A stretch of 64,000 nt of DNA from Bacteroides ovatus (GTDB lineage Bacteria > Bacteroidota > Bacteroidia > Bacteroidales > Bacteroidaceae), in the NCBI RefSeq assembly GCF_001314995.1, contig NZ_CP012938.1, positions 2,976,001 through 3,040,000 of the forward strand, given 5' to 3'. How positions within the stretch are numbered: the first letter of the stretch is position 1; each line of letters starts with the position of its first letter. The translations under genes and the position numbers were made by a program. The notes beneath the pieces are model-generated. The model did not search any database, was not told the DNA's origin, and saw only the letters and a list, made by a program, of their open reading frames with translations. Positions 1-9,328 of the stretch are shown in pieces.

Positions 1-684
1 CAATAACATACTGGCTACACTGCTATTGGCAGCTTTCGATATTTTTTCAGTCTTTACGGTTGCAATAGCTGTGGTTAGGTTTTTGCGGGAGGTGGTACCG
101 TATCCAACTACTACCACTTCATCCAGCACCTGCTGATCTTCGATTAAGGTAATCGCTAAAGTTGTCCGGTCGCCTACTTTCACTTCTTGTGGCTGATAAC
201 CGATATAGGAAACTTCCAATATTGCTCCCGGTGATACTTCCAAAGTAAAATTCGCATCCAAATCGGTCGCAGTTCCATTCACATCTCCCTTTTCCTTTAC
301 AGTAGCACCGATAATAGGCTCACCATTCAGATCATTCACCACACCTGTGATTTTCCGCTTCTTATCGCCTTTCACAACTTTCGGACGGGGTTGTCCTTTT
401 TGAACAATAATGTTCTTTCCTTTCACTTCATAAACAACGTTTTGTCCGTACAAAATCTGATCGATAGCCTCATTCAACTGCTCTGCCTTTACACTGACAA
501 TTTTCTTTGTATCCAGATCTCCCACTTTATATACGAAGGAATATCCGCTTTTATTCTTCAGTTGCGTCATTGCTTCTTTCACTGAAACATTATTCATTTT
601 CAATGAAACGGCCTGGGCTAGCATTGCTATGTTAAGGCAAAAGAGAGCCACGACCATTAATATGGCCTTCTTCCTGTAATTCAT
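1..684 (-). CDS. SusC-family TonB-dependent transporter, N-terminal part (runs off left edge)
   Basis: Outer-membrane porin of a glycan uptake complex; only about 228 residues are in the window. From the N-terminus it shows a signal peptide ending near AMLAQA, an STN (secretin/TonB short N-terminal) domain at about residues 28-95, a carboxypeptidase-regulatory-like domain at about 110-185, and the SusC linker DEVVVVGYGTT leading into the plug. The STN domain marks it as the kind that signals to a FecR anti-sigma factor, and a FecR/sigma pair lies directly upstream on the same strand. The start at 684 gives a clean signal peptide. The stretch after VGYGTT is nearly identical to that of the SusC at 11005-14397, so the two loci are probably related by duplication. 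Confidence 0.93.
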   Translation of the reverse strand, partial: MNYRKKAILMVVALFCLNIAMLAQAVSLKMNNVSVKEAMTQLKNKSGYSFVYKVGDLDTKKIVSVKAEQLNEAIDQILYGQNVVYEVKGKNIIVQKGQPRPKVVKGDKKRKITGVVNDLNGEPIIGATVKEKGDVNGTATDLDANFTLEVSPGAILEVSYIGYQPQEVKVGDRTTLAITLIEDQQVLDEVVVVGYGTTSRKNLTTAIATVKTEKISKAANSSVASMLL

Positions 685-759
685 AAAATAAACAAATTAT
701 TTAATTAAAACTTGAATAACTCGTTTTAAAAGAGATGTATTTTGCTAACTTTGCAATAT

Positions 760-848
760 CTCTTTTGAAAACATGTTCACTCTTGAGGGTTGTTGAAAGA
801 AGAGATCAGGAGCCGGAAGATGTTCGAGATCTTCCGGTTTTATTTTTT
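760..848 (+). ncRNA. Candidate PUL-associated small RNA opposite the susC leader
   Basis: A short plus-strand unit lies between the minus-strand susC start (684) and the fecR stop (952). A Bacteroides -7 box TAACTTTG is at 746-753, predicting a start near 760. A perfect 9-bp hairpin followed by TTTTATTTTTT ends it at 848. No ORF lies inside, and no plus-strand gene exists for this terminator to serve. Position and orientation match cis-antisense RNAs such as DonS that repress PULs in Bacteroides. The RNA itself is inferred. The -33 region is weak. Confidence 0.55.
813..848 (+). terminator. Intrinsic terminator of the candidate sRNA
   Basis: Arms 813-821 (CCGGAAGAT) and 829-837 pair perfectly over 9 bp with a 7-nt loop, followed by a T-rich run at 838-848. 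The T run is only on the plus-strand side, so it cannot terminate the minus-strand neighbours. Confidence 0.8.
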
Positions 849-951
849 CTCTCCTTAATAAACTAAAGGCTATTCTGTATTATATTCCTCCTTCATATTC
901 TTCAATTTCTAAGGTTAAACAATCATAGTATTATAAATCTCTGGTAACCGG

Positions 952-1965
952 TTAATAGATAGTTATATTGCGTTCTTCAATCTTATATTGTATTTTCTCC
1001 GTAGATGCCAATGCTTCCAGTACTTCCTGAATACTTTGTTCACGGCGAACAAAATTACCGTAGAACCGGAAGGTATTTAAAGAATCATTGGCTATGCGGA
1101 TAGTTACATTGTAGCTACGTTCCAATTCTTTCACGATGTCCGGCAAAAGTTCTTCATCAAAAAACAAATAGCCGCCTGTCCATTGTGAGGCATTGGAGGC
1201 TGTGACTGTTTCTACTGTCATCAGTCCGTTCGTTTTGTTTAATATCGCTCTTTCGTCAGGGGCAAGAACTGCTTCTTTCTCTTTTTTCAGTAAATTATTC
1301 AGTTCTACTTTTCCTTCCAATAAAGATACTACGACTTCATGATCTTCCGGATAATCACGGAAATTAAATTTAGTTCCCAGTACTTGCAATTGCAAATCTT
1401 TAGTCTTTACAAAGAAAGGAAGCTTTTCATTTCTCCGGACTTCAAAATATCCCTCACCTTCCAGTTCGATCATACGGTTATCTACCCCGAAACCTTGTGA
1501 ATAAGTCATTCGTGAACCGGCATTCAGCCATACCAATGTACCGTCTGGCAAATAGAGTTTCGTCCTCGACCCTAAAGGAGCTTCTACGGAGATATCGGCA
1601 AATGTGTCTTTTACATCCACACCTCCCTGCCAATAAGAGAAACAGCCGACTGCAAGTATGACTGTGACAATCGCTGCATAACGCCACAAAGCCGACAGAC
1701 GGAATCCCCGACGGGAAGTTTTCTCCACTTCTTTCTGACTTTCGATACGATTCTTAAATGTATGGAAGGCCTTATCTTTATTGTATTTCAACGCAGCTTC
1801 ACGGCTCACGGCAGAAAACCAGACTTCCCGCTGCTGAATAAAGTAATTTTCATTTTCAGTTGATGCAGCGATCCATGCTTTCAGCTCGGCTAAAGCACTT
1901 TTGTCCAAACCTTCTGTGAGATAGGTGACGATCAATTCATCCATATGTTTCTTTTCTTCTTCCAT
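952..1965 (-). CDS. FecR-family anti-sigma factor
   Basis: Inner-membrane regulator that holds or activates the partner ECF sigma factor in response to the SusC STN domain. The protein has 337 residues: a cytoplasmic N-terminal region of about 95 residues, one membrane segment near residues 95-112 (ALWRYAAIVTVILAVGCFSY), a FecR domain with the hallmarks APLGSRTKLYLPDGT.VWLNAGS and LLEGKVEL, and a C-terminal DUF4974-type domain ending at residue 337. It sits 71 bp after the sigma gene and 267 bp before susC, all on one strand, so the three form a regulatory and transport unit. Confidence 0.93.
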   Translation of the reverse strand: MEEEKKHMDELIVTYLTEGLDKSALAELKAWIAASTENENYFIQQREVWFSAVSREAALKYNKDKAFHTFKNRIESQKEVEKTSRRGFRLSALWRYAAIVTVILAVGCFSYWQGGVDVKDTFADISVEAPLGSRTKLYLPDGTLVWLNAGSRMTYSQGFGVDNRMIELEGEGYFEVRRNEKLPFFVKTKDLQLQVLGTKFNFRDYPEDHEVVVSLLEGKVELNNLLKKEKEAVLAPDERAILNKTNGLMTVETVTASNASQWTGGYLFFDEELLPDIVKELERSYNVTIRIANDSLNTFRFYGNFVRREQSIQEVLEALASTEKIQYKIEERNITIY

Positions 1966-2036
1966 ATTTCTGCGTTCTATAAAGGAGACAGTAGATTTTT
2001 AATTGAGGGTAGTCAGAAAATGACTTTTTTTCGTTT

Positions 2037-2627
2037 TTATCCGAAAAAAAATAAAAGCAGAGTAATCAGGTATTTACTTAGATTCGTTTGTAAAGATGCT
2101 AATGCATTCTTTATATGATATTTAACCGTATTGACAGAGATGCCTAACTCTTGAGAAATTTCTTCGTATGATTTTCCTTCAAAACGACTTTTATCGAATA
2201 CGCGACGACATTCGTTCGGCAATTTATCTATGGCTTTATATATTTCTTCTTCCAGTTCGCGCTCCAACAATGTACCTAACGGATGCGAATCGGACACCAT
2301 GATTTTATCATCTGTTATCTCATCGGGCATAAGACATGAGAATGAGATCTCCCGCTTTTCCCATTCTGAATTAAGATAGTTGATACAACGATTACGGACA
2401 GCTCTCAACAAATAGCTACGGATAGAAACGGAAATCTCCAGTGTTTCACGAATCTCCCATAAATGAAAAATGGTATCTCCGACAATGGTTTCCGCCAGAA
2501 ACTGGTCTTTTACATAGCCATTGGCAATATGGCACAGTAGGGCATAGTGACGGTCATAGATGTATTGATAGGCGTCTTCGTTGCCTATCTTCAACTGCTC
2601 TACTATTAAAGTTTCAGTGTGCTCCAT
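2037..2627 (-). CDS. RNA polymerase ECF sigma factor (sigma-70 family)
   Basis: Directs RNA polymerase to the PUL. The protein has 196 residues. Region 2 lies at about 20-90 (YIYDRHYALLCHIANGYVKD... SIRSYLLRAVRNRCINYL), and region 4 at about 130-180 with the helix-turn-helix LPNECRRVFDKSRFEGKSYEEI and ISVNTVKYHI. It is typical of the Bacteroides PUL-linked ECF subgroup that ends in a hydrophobic tail (here LITLLLFFFG). Transcription is followed by the FecR gene, its presumed partner. A TAnnTTTG promoter lies just upstream. Confidence 0.93.
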   Translation of the reverse strand: MEHTETLIVEQLKIGNEDAYQYIYDRHYALLCHIANGYVKDQFLAETIVGDTIFHLWEIRETLEISVSIRSYLLRAVRNRCINYLNSEWEKREISFSCLMPDEITDDKIMVSDSHPLGTLLERELEEEIYKAIDKLPNECRRVFDKSRFEGKSYEEISQELGISVNTVKYHIKNALASLQTNLSKYLITLLLFFFG

Positions 2628-2652
2628 GAATGTATTAGTCGAGTTAATGGCA

Positions 2653-2686
2653 CAAATTTAGAGAAATATTCGAATTAAAAGCAAAA
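2653..2686 (-). promoter_or_regulatory. Bacteroides-type promoter of the sigma gene
   Basis: Read on the minus strand, -7 box TAAATTTG at 2660-2653 with TTTTG at 2686-2682, about 21 bp apart. The ATG at 2627 is 26 bp downstream. This matches the Bacteroides primary-sigma consensus (TTTG / TAnnTTTG), so the ECF gene is probably expressed by the housekeeping sigma factor. Confidence 0.55.
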
Positions 2687-2687
2687 T

Positions 2688-2729
2688 TAATAAGAAAACC
2701 CTCCAAAGAGTTTCTTCTCCGGAGGGTTT
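2688..2729 (-). terminator. Terminator after the GH20 gene
   Basis: Arms 2721-2729 and 2696-2704 (AAACCCTCC / GGAGGGTTT) form a 9-bp stem. On the minus strand it is followed by TCTTATT. It lies 11 bp after the GH20 stop and closes the PUL operon. Confidence 0.7.
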
Positions 2730-2739
2730 AACATATCAT

Positions 2740-5271
2740 TTAATATGATTCGTTTATCAATACAGTAGTTACACTTTCCTTTCCTAAATAAAATGCCTTT
2801 GCTTTTATCAGTGGAGCATTGCATGCTATCGGAGTTTGCCATTCTACAGAACTTTCCGTAGGTTCACTACCATCGGTTGTGTACCGGATTACCGCATTGG
2901 GAATGGCAGTATTAGCCAGTAATAATCCATCCCTTATCATAATACCGGGAGGAGACACACGGAAATTTATTCCTCGCTTTGCCAAACGTGGCAATTCATA
3001 ATCTACAATACCAGCATTATACTTACGCTTAGCATCCATATATATTTTGCCATCCGGCGATAATGCCCACGATGGTTGAGCATTCCAAGCACGTTCTGCC
3101 AATCCGAAGACTTTTGGGAAGAGATAATATTCTATCTGTTCAAGACTGCGGATTGTCTCTGACCAGATTTGCCCGGACAGACCTTTGATATTCTGATAGC
3201 CTTCCTTCGTTAAGGGCTGTTTACCGTTTGAGGCTGTTTTCACATCAACAGATTCACCTTTCAAATTCCGCCGCAAAGACTTATAAATATCAAAAGGCAA
3301 CATATCAAACGTCACATATTCATCTACATAACCGCCCCAACGTAATCCCGGTTCTTCCACATGATAGCAATATGCCATATCAAGATAAAAGTTACCCACA
3401 TTACAAAGTATAATCGGATAGCCCGCATTGGCTAACTTATACGGGACTTCATCTCCACCCTGTTCCGGAATGGTATTCCAGCAATAATTTAGCACCTTAC
3501 TGTTTCTGAAATGTTCGTTCACGGTATTATCCGGATTCATAACTATGTCTTGCCATCCGACTGCCTGTATGCTACGTTTGTCCAACATTTCCAATATTTG
3601 TTCCAGAAAATAATCTTTCAAATCCCGTATATTGGTCAGTTCGTTCTCTTGCATAAAAGTACGGCAGATAGAAGAACCTTCCCAAATACCTTCCGGTACT
3701 TCATCTCCCCCCACATGGAAAGCTGTCAGTTCTACTCCTGCATCCTGATACATCCGTACAATTTCATCAATCACTTTTTCAAGAAAATGATAAGTGGAAG
3801 GCATGGCAACATTGATAACATTATCAGTGAAATTTTGTGCCGACAGATATTGGGAAGTATCCGCAAAATCAATCAAAAGATATTCTTCCGCTTTCGGCCG
3901 ATCCGTATCTATGTATTTTTGATAACGGGCATTCATGGCTTTAATCGCTGCTCGGGAATGTCCGGGAATGTCTATTTCAGGAATAATTCTGATATGTCTT
4001 TCTTTCGCATATTTCAGAATATCCATGAAGTCACTTCGTGAATAATATCCATTGGCCAATGAAGTAGTATCTGTCTCATTCCATCCCCAAGCATACGCAG
4101 GATAAAGACATGTCTGTTCATCTGTAGTATGTCCTCTACGAGAAGCGATTTCTGTCAATTCCTCCAATCCGGGTATTTCCACACGCCAAGCCTCATCGTC
4201 ACTCAAATGCAAATGTAGTACATTCATCTTATAGAATGACAATATATCGATCAATTTCAGCAGATCCGCTTTCTTTGTAAAGTTACGGGCTACATCCAAC
4301 ATAATTCCCCGATGCTCCATGTCCGGATAATCGGTAATATGAAGATTAGGAAGCGGAGCAGAAGTTAGTTCCATGTTATCTAATAAGGCAAGCAATGTTT
4401 GACAAGCATTAAATATGCCATGTGCATCATTAGCTTTCAGAGTCAACCGGTTATTCTTTATCACGATTTCGTAATACTCATCAGGATATTGACTGGGAAC
4501 AGGAACCTCCATTTTCTTCAATTCAATGATTGTTTGTTCATCCTCATCAGAAACGCTGCATCTTAATAATGAAGTCAATTGACTTTTCAATAAAAGAGCT
4601 TCCTCTTTAAATGTATCATCAAACTTCAAACAAACCTTTTGAGAGAAAGAAGAAACACCGCCCGTCTTTTCCACTTTTTTAGGAGCAGGAAAAAGAGAAA
4701 GCATATCACAATCTACCGGTTTACTGAAATCATCATTCTGCTTATAGAAATAATTTCCACCTGCATAGGGAAAACTATTCTTCGAACGAACCCATTGAGC
4801 ATTGGGCGTAAACAGTCCGATCTCAATCGGAATATTTTGCGGCTGCAACATTTTCCCATTTTCATCGGTAGCTACAATATAAGCCCCTTCAGGAACCGAA
4901 GATACATTAATCACATTTCCTTCGCTCAATATGGTAAAAGTGATTGTTTCACCCGGTGCCAATGCCTGATAGTGTTCAGTAGGATACATCTTATAATAAG
5001 TCGAACCAATACATTCTATTTCCAACGGGGCATTAATAGGTTGCTGATAATAAATTGGTGTCTGATTAAAATAGATCACCCAATTATCAGCCAAGGATTT
5101 ATTCCCGTTATTCGTTAAACAGAATGTATTCTTAAAATATCTGGCTTCCACACTATCTTTTTCCAGTTTCCATGTTAAAGAGAGCTGTGAGGAAAGGGGC
5201 TGTTTACCAGCCCCACAACCAAACAAGCATATCCCCAACATCATTATCCATATATTCCTCATAGTTATCAT
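2740..5271 (-). CDS. GH20 beta-N-acetylhexosaminidase lipoprotein
   Basis: Releases terminal beta-linked GlcNAc or GalNAc, probably at the cell surface or in the periplasm. The protein has 843 residues. It begins with a lipoprotein signal (LGICLFGCG), then a CHB_HEX-type N-terminal binding domain at about 25-180, a GH20b domain at about 190-310, and the catalytic barrel at about 315-720 with HVGGDEVPEG around residue 520. The D-E pair there is the substrate-assisted catalytic pair of GH20. A chitobiase-like C-terminal domain with YTTDGSEPT follows. It is the last gene of the PUL operon, 7 bp after the GH5-like gene. GH20 with GH92 nearby fits host N- or O-glycans, which is an inference. Confidence 0.93.
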   Translation of the reverse strand: MITMRNIWIMMLGICLFGCGAGKQPLSSQLSLTWKLEKDSVEARYFKNTFCLTNNGNKSLADNWVIYFNQTPIYYQQPINAPLEIECIGSTYYKMYPTEHYQALAPGETITFTILSEGNVINVSSVPEGAYIVATDENGKMLQPQNIPIEIGLFTPNAQWVRSKNSFPYAGGNYFYKQNDDFSKPVDCDMLSLFPAPKKVEKTGGVSSFSQKVCLKFDDTFKEEALLLKSQLTSLLRCSVSDEDEQTIIELKKMEVPVPSQYPDEYYEIVIKNNRLTLKANDAHGIFNACQTLLALLDNMELTSAPLPNLHITDYPDMEHRGIMLDVARNFTKKADLLKLIDILSFYKMNVLHLHLSDDEAWRVEIPGLEELTEIASRRGHTTDEQTCLYPAYAWGWNETDTTSLANGYYSRSDFMDILKYAKERHIRIIPEIDIPGHSRAAIKAMNARYQKYIDTDRPKAEEYLLIDFADTSQYLSAQNFTDNVINVAMPSTYHFLEKVIDEIVRMYQDAGVELTAFHVGGDEVPEGIWEGSSICRTFMQENELTNIRDLKDYFLEQILEMLDKRSIQAVGWQDIVMNPDNTVNEHFRNSKVLNYCWNTIPEQGGDEVPYKLANAGYPIILCNVGNFYLDMAYCYHVEEPGLRWGGYVDEYVTFDMLPFDIYKSLRRNLKGESVDVKTASNGKQPLTKEGYQNIKGLSGQIWSETIRSLEQIEYYLFPKVFGLAERAWNAQPSWALSPDGKIYMDAKRKYNAGIVDYELPRLAKRGINFRVSPPGIMIRDGLLLANTAIPNAVIRYTTDGSEPTESSVEWQTPIACNAPLIKAKAFYLGKESVTTVLINESY

Positions 5272-5278
5272 AAGGGAA

Positions 5279-6352
5279 TTATTTAGTTAATGAACGAATA
5301 CATTCCACTTCTTCTGTTGAATAAGGTGTCCCATCGCTACGGAAAATATCATGAAACCACAAGGAAGGTTCAGTTACATCAGGCAACGGAGTATCCCATG
5401 CAAAGATCGTATTTGTTTTTCCGGCTACAAGTCCCCAGTTTATTGCACCGATATTTTCTTTCTTTAGCATTGGCATAATATCTTGGAAAGTACTATTTTG
5501 AGTACGTGCCATATATTCCGTGCAAATCATCGGACGGCCATATTGCTTCAATGTGTCAATGAGCCGTTGATGCGAATCCAGACCTTCATACGTATGATAG
5601 GTTATCACATCCGAGTTTTCCAACTGAAACTTATTCAGATTAGTCAAACTCATATCCCAGACTCCGGCCGACAAGGGTTGCGACGGGTTAACTGTTCGTC
5701 CCCACGTAAATATATTCTGCAATAACGGCAGACTTCTTTCACCGTATCTATATCCGCCCGAACCACCGGGCTCATTATATAAATCCCACAACACAATTCT
5801 CTTATCATCCTTAAAAGTGGTAAGAATGTCTTTCACATAATTCTCCAAGACCGGAAGTATCACTGCCGGATCACCTTTATAATACAAATCTCCCGGATCA
5901 CGCGCCCATCCCGAATTGTGTACTCCCGGCTGTGGTTCCGGCTGTTTACCAGCCTGATATACAGGATTCCAGCAATCATCCAGGAAGACGAAGATGGTAG
6001 AGATATGATGCTTGTCGGCAATAGTAAGGTATTCATTAATACGTTTCTTAAAACCTTCCTTATCCGTTTTCCAAACTAGATGGTGCAAATATACACGCAT
6101 ACAGTTCATTCCGATATCTTCTGCCCAGCCTAGTTCACGGTCAATAGTCACCGGATCAAAAGTATCAGCCTGCCACATCTCCAATTGGTTGATTGCCGTG
6201 CTCGGAATAAAATCACACCCACGAAGCCATCCCCATTGCTGATACCATTCATTAGCCTGCTCTTTCGTCCAGACTTCACGAACAGAGACTGTTTTCTGAC
6301 TGCAGGCAATTAACATAATGCTAATAAAAAATGAGAGTAATATCTTTTTCAT
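5279..6352 (-). CDS. GH5-like (clan GH-A) glycoside hydrolase lipoprotein
   Basis: A secreted retaining hydrolase of 357 residues with a lipoprotein signal (SIMLIACS). It has the clan GH-A signatures: the putative acid/base in DLYNEPG near residue 194, HTYEG near 253, and the putative nucleophile in ICTEYM near residue 279. The subfamily and substrate cannot be read from the sequence. Relatives are often labelled 1,4-beta-xylanase or cellulase-like, but the setting with GH20 argues for a host glycan. It sits between the BACON protein (36 bp) and GH20 (7 bp) in one operon. Confidence 0.8.
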   Translation of the reverse strand: MKKILLSFFISIMLIACSQKTVSVREVWTKEQANEWYQQWGWLRGCDFIPSTAINQLEMWQADTFDPVTIDRELGWAEDIGMNCMRVYLHHLVWKTDKEGFKKRINEYLTIADKHHISTIFVFLDDCWNPVYQAGKQPEPQPGVHNSGWARDPGDLYYKGDPAVILPVLENYVKDILTTFKDDKRIVLWDLYNEPGGSGGYRYGERSLPLLQNIFTWGRTVNPSQPLSAGVWDMSLTNLNKFQLENSDVITYHTYEGLDSHQRLIDTLKQYGRPMICTEYMARTQNSTFQDIMPMLKKENIGAINWGLVAGKTNTIFAWDTPLPDVTEPSLWFHDIFRSDGTPYSTEEVECIRSLTK

Positions 6353-6388
6353 AATCGAATTTTACTTTATCTAATTAGAAACCTTTAT

Positions 6389-7855
6389 TCATTTTCTCCA
6401 TGTAAATATAACCATATCCCCCGGTTCAACCGCTATCGTAGAACCATCCGGACTTACAGTTGAGCCATCCTTCAGCACTCTGCTAACAGAACCATCCACA
6501 TCAATTGCCAGATTCATCACATTACGAAAGTCTTTATTTACAACTACAAGATATTGGTTACTACCTTTCTCCAAGAAAGAGACAACAGCACCGGTATCAC
6601 TCGTAGTCAATGATTTTATAGGAGTCGGCAGACTTCCCAAAGCTGTCGTTCCTTCCGGTATTTCACTTCCGGTATGAGATACTGAAATTACTTGTGCTCC
6701 CAAGAATATACCCGCAAGTTGTTGTACTTCCTGATTAACAGTCTTGACCAAATTATAAACTTCGGTCGGTTCGTCATGTTGAAGTCCGCGATAGGTAAAA
6801 TACTGGATTGCCTGCGCACCATAAGCCAAATCACTGAAGACTTGTAATCTCAACTCGGGCAATGTCGGTATCTTATAAAAATGAGTTTCATCAAGCTTGT
6901 GGGAAAGTGCAAGTGCAAATGCCCAGAACGGCTTATTATTCTCTTTAGCAGCAGCCGATATTTCTTCCAGATTCCGATACCAGTCCGGACGGACAATGCT
7001 GGGAGCACCATTTATAGATACAATAGGATAATTGTCAAACGAAATAAATGGAACAGGAACTTGTTCTATAAACGACTTTATATTTTCAGAATAAAGTTCT
7101 TTCCCCCATGCCCAATTGGGGTATAAATTTATATAACAAGGATGATGGCTGTCGATGGTTTTAATCTTCTTCACCAATTCGCCCAAGCCCGGCAAATCAT
7201 TCACTTCCGGTTCATCCTTCAAATGGTAGGCATACAAAGCCGGATGATTCATCATCGCTTTTACGACCTCTTCGGCAGTACCAACAGACAAGAGGTCCTT
7301 ACAAGAAGTTATCATTTTCACTCCGGTCTTCTGTGCGGCGTCAAGCACCTTCAATGTTGTTTCCAAATCATCATACCATCCCAGATAAATATTAATGCCG
7401 GATGCTTTCATCACCGGGAATTTCTCCAGCGACTTATCTGCTTCCACTCCGGTCCATGCTATAATCGGAAACTCTCCATCAGTTGTAGGAATATAAGAAT
7501 TACCCTGCATGATCTCAATTTCCTGTGTCTTCACTCCGTTAGGCACCACACGGAATACAGCTGTACGTCCGGTTCCTGTATTTGCATTTGCAGTAATTGT
7601 CACAGTTCCGTTTCCACTCCCTTTGGCCGGTGAGATGGTAACCCAAGACTGATCCGTCTCGTTTACAAATTTCCATTCCGTATTAGACTTTATCGAATAA
7701 ACCTCCGTAAAACCGTCATTACCGATCTGTAACTTCTCCAAATTTCCGGAAATAGAAAAAGAGGCTTTCTCCGGGTCCATCGAACAGGACATCAATACCA
7801 TTGGCAACATTGAAAAAAAGAATGCGACCAGTAATTTCTTACTATATGTTTTCAT
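6389..7855 (-). CDS. BACON-domain lipoprotein with a GH-A-like TIM barrel
   Basis: A surface protein of 488 residues. A lipoprotein signal (MVLMSCS) is followed by a BACON domain at about 30-115 with the typical SNTEWKF... SWVTISPAKGSGNGTVTITA pattern, then a barrel-like region from about 120 with HLKDEPEVND and FISFDNYPIV, and a small C-terminal beta domain. KDEP resembles the acid/base site of clan GH-A enzymes, but no second catalytic glutamate is clear, so it could be an enzyme or a glycan-binding protein. The start at 7855 (MKTYSKK) gives a standard signal; an ATG at 7867 is also possible. It lies in mid-operon. Confidence 0.72.
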   Translation of the reverse strand: MKTYSKKLLVAFFFSMLPMVLMSCSMDPEKASFSISGNLEKLQIGNDGFTEVYSIKSNTEWKFVNETDQSWVTISPAKGSGNGTVTITANANTGTGRTAVFRVVPNGVKTQEIEIMQGNSYIPTTDGEFPIIAWTGVEADKSLEKFPVMKASGINIYLGWYDDLETTLKVLDAAQKTGVKMITSCKDLLSVGTAEEVVKAMMNHPALYAYHLKDEPEVNDLPGLGELVKKIKTIDSHHPCYINLYPNWAWGKELYSENIKSFIEQVPVPFISFDNYPIVSINGAPSIVRPDWYRNLEEISAAAKENNKPFWAFALALSHKLDETHFYKIPTLPELRLQVFSDLAYGAQAIQYFTYRGLQHDEPTEVYNLVKTVNQEVQQLAGIFLGAQVISVSHTGSEIPEGTTALGSLPTPIKSLTTSDTGAVVSFLEKGSNQYLVVVNKDFRNVMNLAIDVDGSVSRVLKDGSTVSPDGSTIAVEPGDMVIFTWRK

Positions 7856-7913
7856 TGATATATACATAATTCTATTAAATATTAAATTAAAGACTATTAA
7901 TCTTGACCCCCTC

Positions 7914-9287
7914 TTAATTATAAGGAGTCAATCGTATCACTTCTTTGGCTTTATCAATATGTATCGTATAAAGTCCGGCTTTAAAATCAGGACCGGGAAT
8001 CAGATCGCCAGGGGCACTTCTCGTAATCAGGTTAGCAGGTTCAACCGTATACAGATTCTTCGTGTCCTCCTCTTGTGCCCAACCATATCCTCTAAAGAAC
8101 TTAAATCCCATAGTCTGGTCGATATACACAACTGCTTCAAAAGCACTTGCACCTACCTTCTTAAAGAAGAACCATTGGTGAGGATATGCGAAATCCCAAG
8201 CAAGTGTAGCCACATAAGGTTCACGCGGGAATCCAACTCCAGTACCAACAATATACATCACTTCCGGATAAAAGACATCCCGCGGCCGCTCCATATACAT
8301 AAAACCGTTTGATGTATTATATTTCAAATTATAAAGTACCGACGGACCATCGAATTTTGCTTTGCTTCCTGAAACATCTTTAAAGAATTCCGGCCGGAGC
8401 ATGTTAGTGACATCACTACCAAAACCTATAAAATTAATCTTGGCACTTTCCACCAGCTGAACATCCAACTGGACATATCCTCCTCCCACATCAAAGAAGC
8501 GGGACTTATCAATATCAATGCTGTATGTCAAAGTCTTATCAGTCAGAAAACTCAACATATCAAAAGTGATATTCTCCAATGTATAACTCCCTACCTTAGG
8601 AGTCGGAATCGATGTAGCTGCATCATCAGTCACAATCGCGATCTTATCGTCTGAATATCCCCATACCAAACCGGAATAATCAGGTTTATTGTTTATTATC
8701 TTTTCGGCAACTTTAAAATGGTCGCCAATCCCTGCCAAATCCGCCGCACTCGTCCGGAAACTATAATCCGTTTCATTCTGACTCTCCTTGTCCATTTCAT
8801 ACACATTTCCCAAATCATCAACAAGGTATAATTTGGAAGGTGTTTCCGGACGGGTTACCGCCACACTTGCGGCCTCATCCAAAGTCAGGGTCGATTCATT
8901 GCCACCTAAATCGTTTACAGCCTTTATAGTTACCACAGGACGTCCATTCTGGAAACCGGCAACAAAAGGTAAAGTAGCTTCCTCTTCAATAACCGTAGAA
9001 CGCCCACTCAATCCTTTAGACAAATTCAAGATTTCGGCCCCATCCATTGTCACTAATAATTGGAATGAAACCAAATCATTATATTCATCACTGATCTGTG
9101 CGGTGAACTTCACTTTATCACCAGCCGCCACAACCGTTTCACCATTCACGCCCCGCAATACGGCATTTTCTATTTTAGGTTTTGAAGGTGTAGGCCACTC
9201 CGGCCATTCACTTGGCTTACTAACATCATCTTTTGCACACGAAAGGAGCAATAACGACGACATGAATAATACATATATCTTTTTCAT
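7914..9287 (-). CDS. SusE/SusF-like surface glycan-binding lipoprotein
   Basis: Probably a surface glycan-binding protein that works with the SusC/SusD pair. The protein has 457 residues from MKKIYVLFMSSLLLLSCAKD, a strong lipoprotein signal. An N-terminal Ig-like region at about 30-150 (DKVKFTAQISDEYNDL) is followed by two SusE-type beta domains with the usual W/F-rich repeats and a closing KAGLYTIHID...IRLTPYN. The longer frame to 9362 would run through the SusD stop and lacks a signal at its start, so 9287 is preferred. It follows SusD by 41 bp, the usual place for SusE. Confidence 0.8.
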   Translation of the reverse strand: MKKIYVLFMSSLLLLSCAKDDVSKPSEWPEWPTPSKPKIENAVLRGVNGETVVAAGDKVKFTAQISDEYNDLVSFQLLVTMDGAEILNLSKGLSGRSTVIEEEATLPFVAGFQNGRPVVTIKAVNDLGGNESTLTLDEAASVAVTRPETPSKLYLVDDLGNVYEMDKESQNETDYSFRTSAADLAGIGDHFKVAEKIINNKPDYSGLVWGYSDDKIAIVTDDAATSIPTPKVGSYTLENITFDMLSFLTDKTLTYSIDIDKSRFFDVGGGYVQLDVQLVESAKINFIGFGSDVTNMLRPEFFKDVSGSKAKFDGPSVLYNLKYNTSNGFMYMERPRDVFYPEVMYIVGTGVGFPREPYVATLAWDFAYPHQWFFFKKVGASAFEAVVYIDQTMGFKFFRGYGWAQEEDTKNLYTVEPANLITRSAPGDLIPGPDFKAGLYTIHIDKAKEVIRLTPYN

Positions 9288-9328
9288 TTTTCTAAAGATC
9301 TCTAGTTTAACAATAATGAATGATGACA

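Noticed and set aside
3511..4041. Open frame of 176 codons antisense to GH20
   Set aside because: Lies wholly inside a clear GH20 gene, has no motif, and its composition is that of a reverse-strand shadow.
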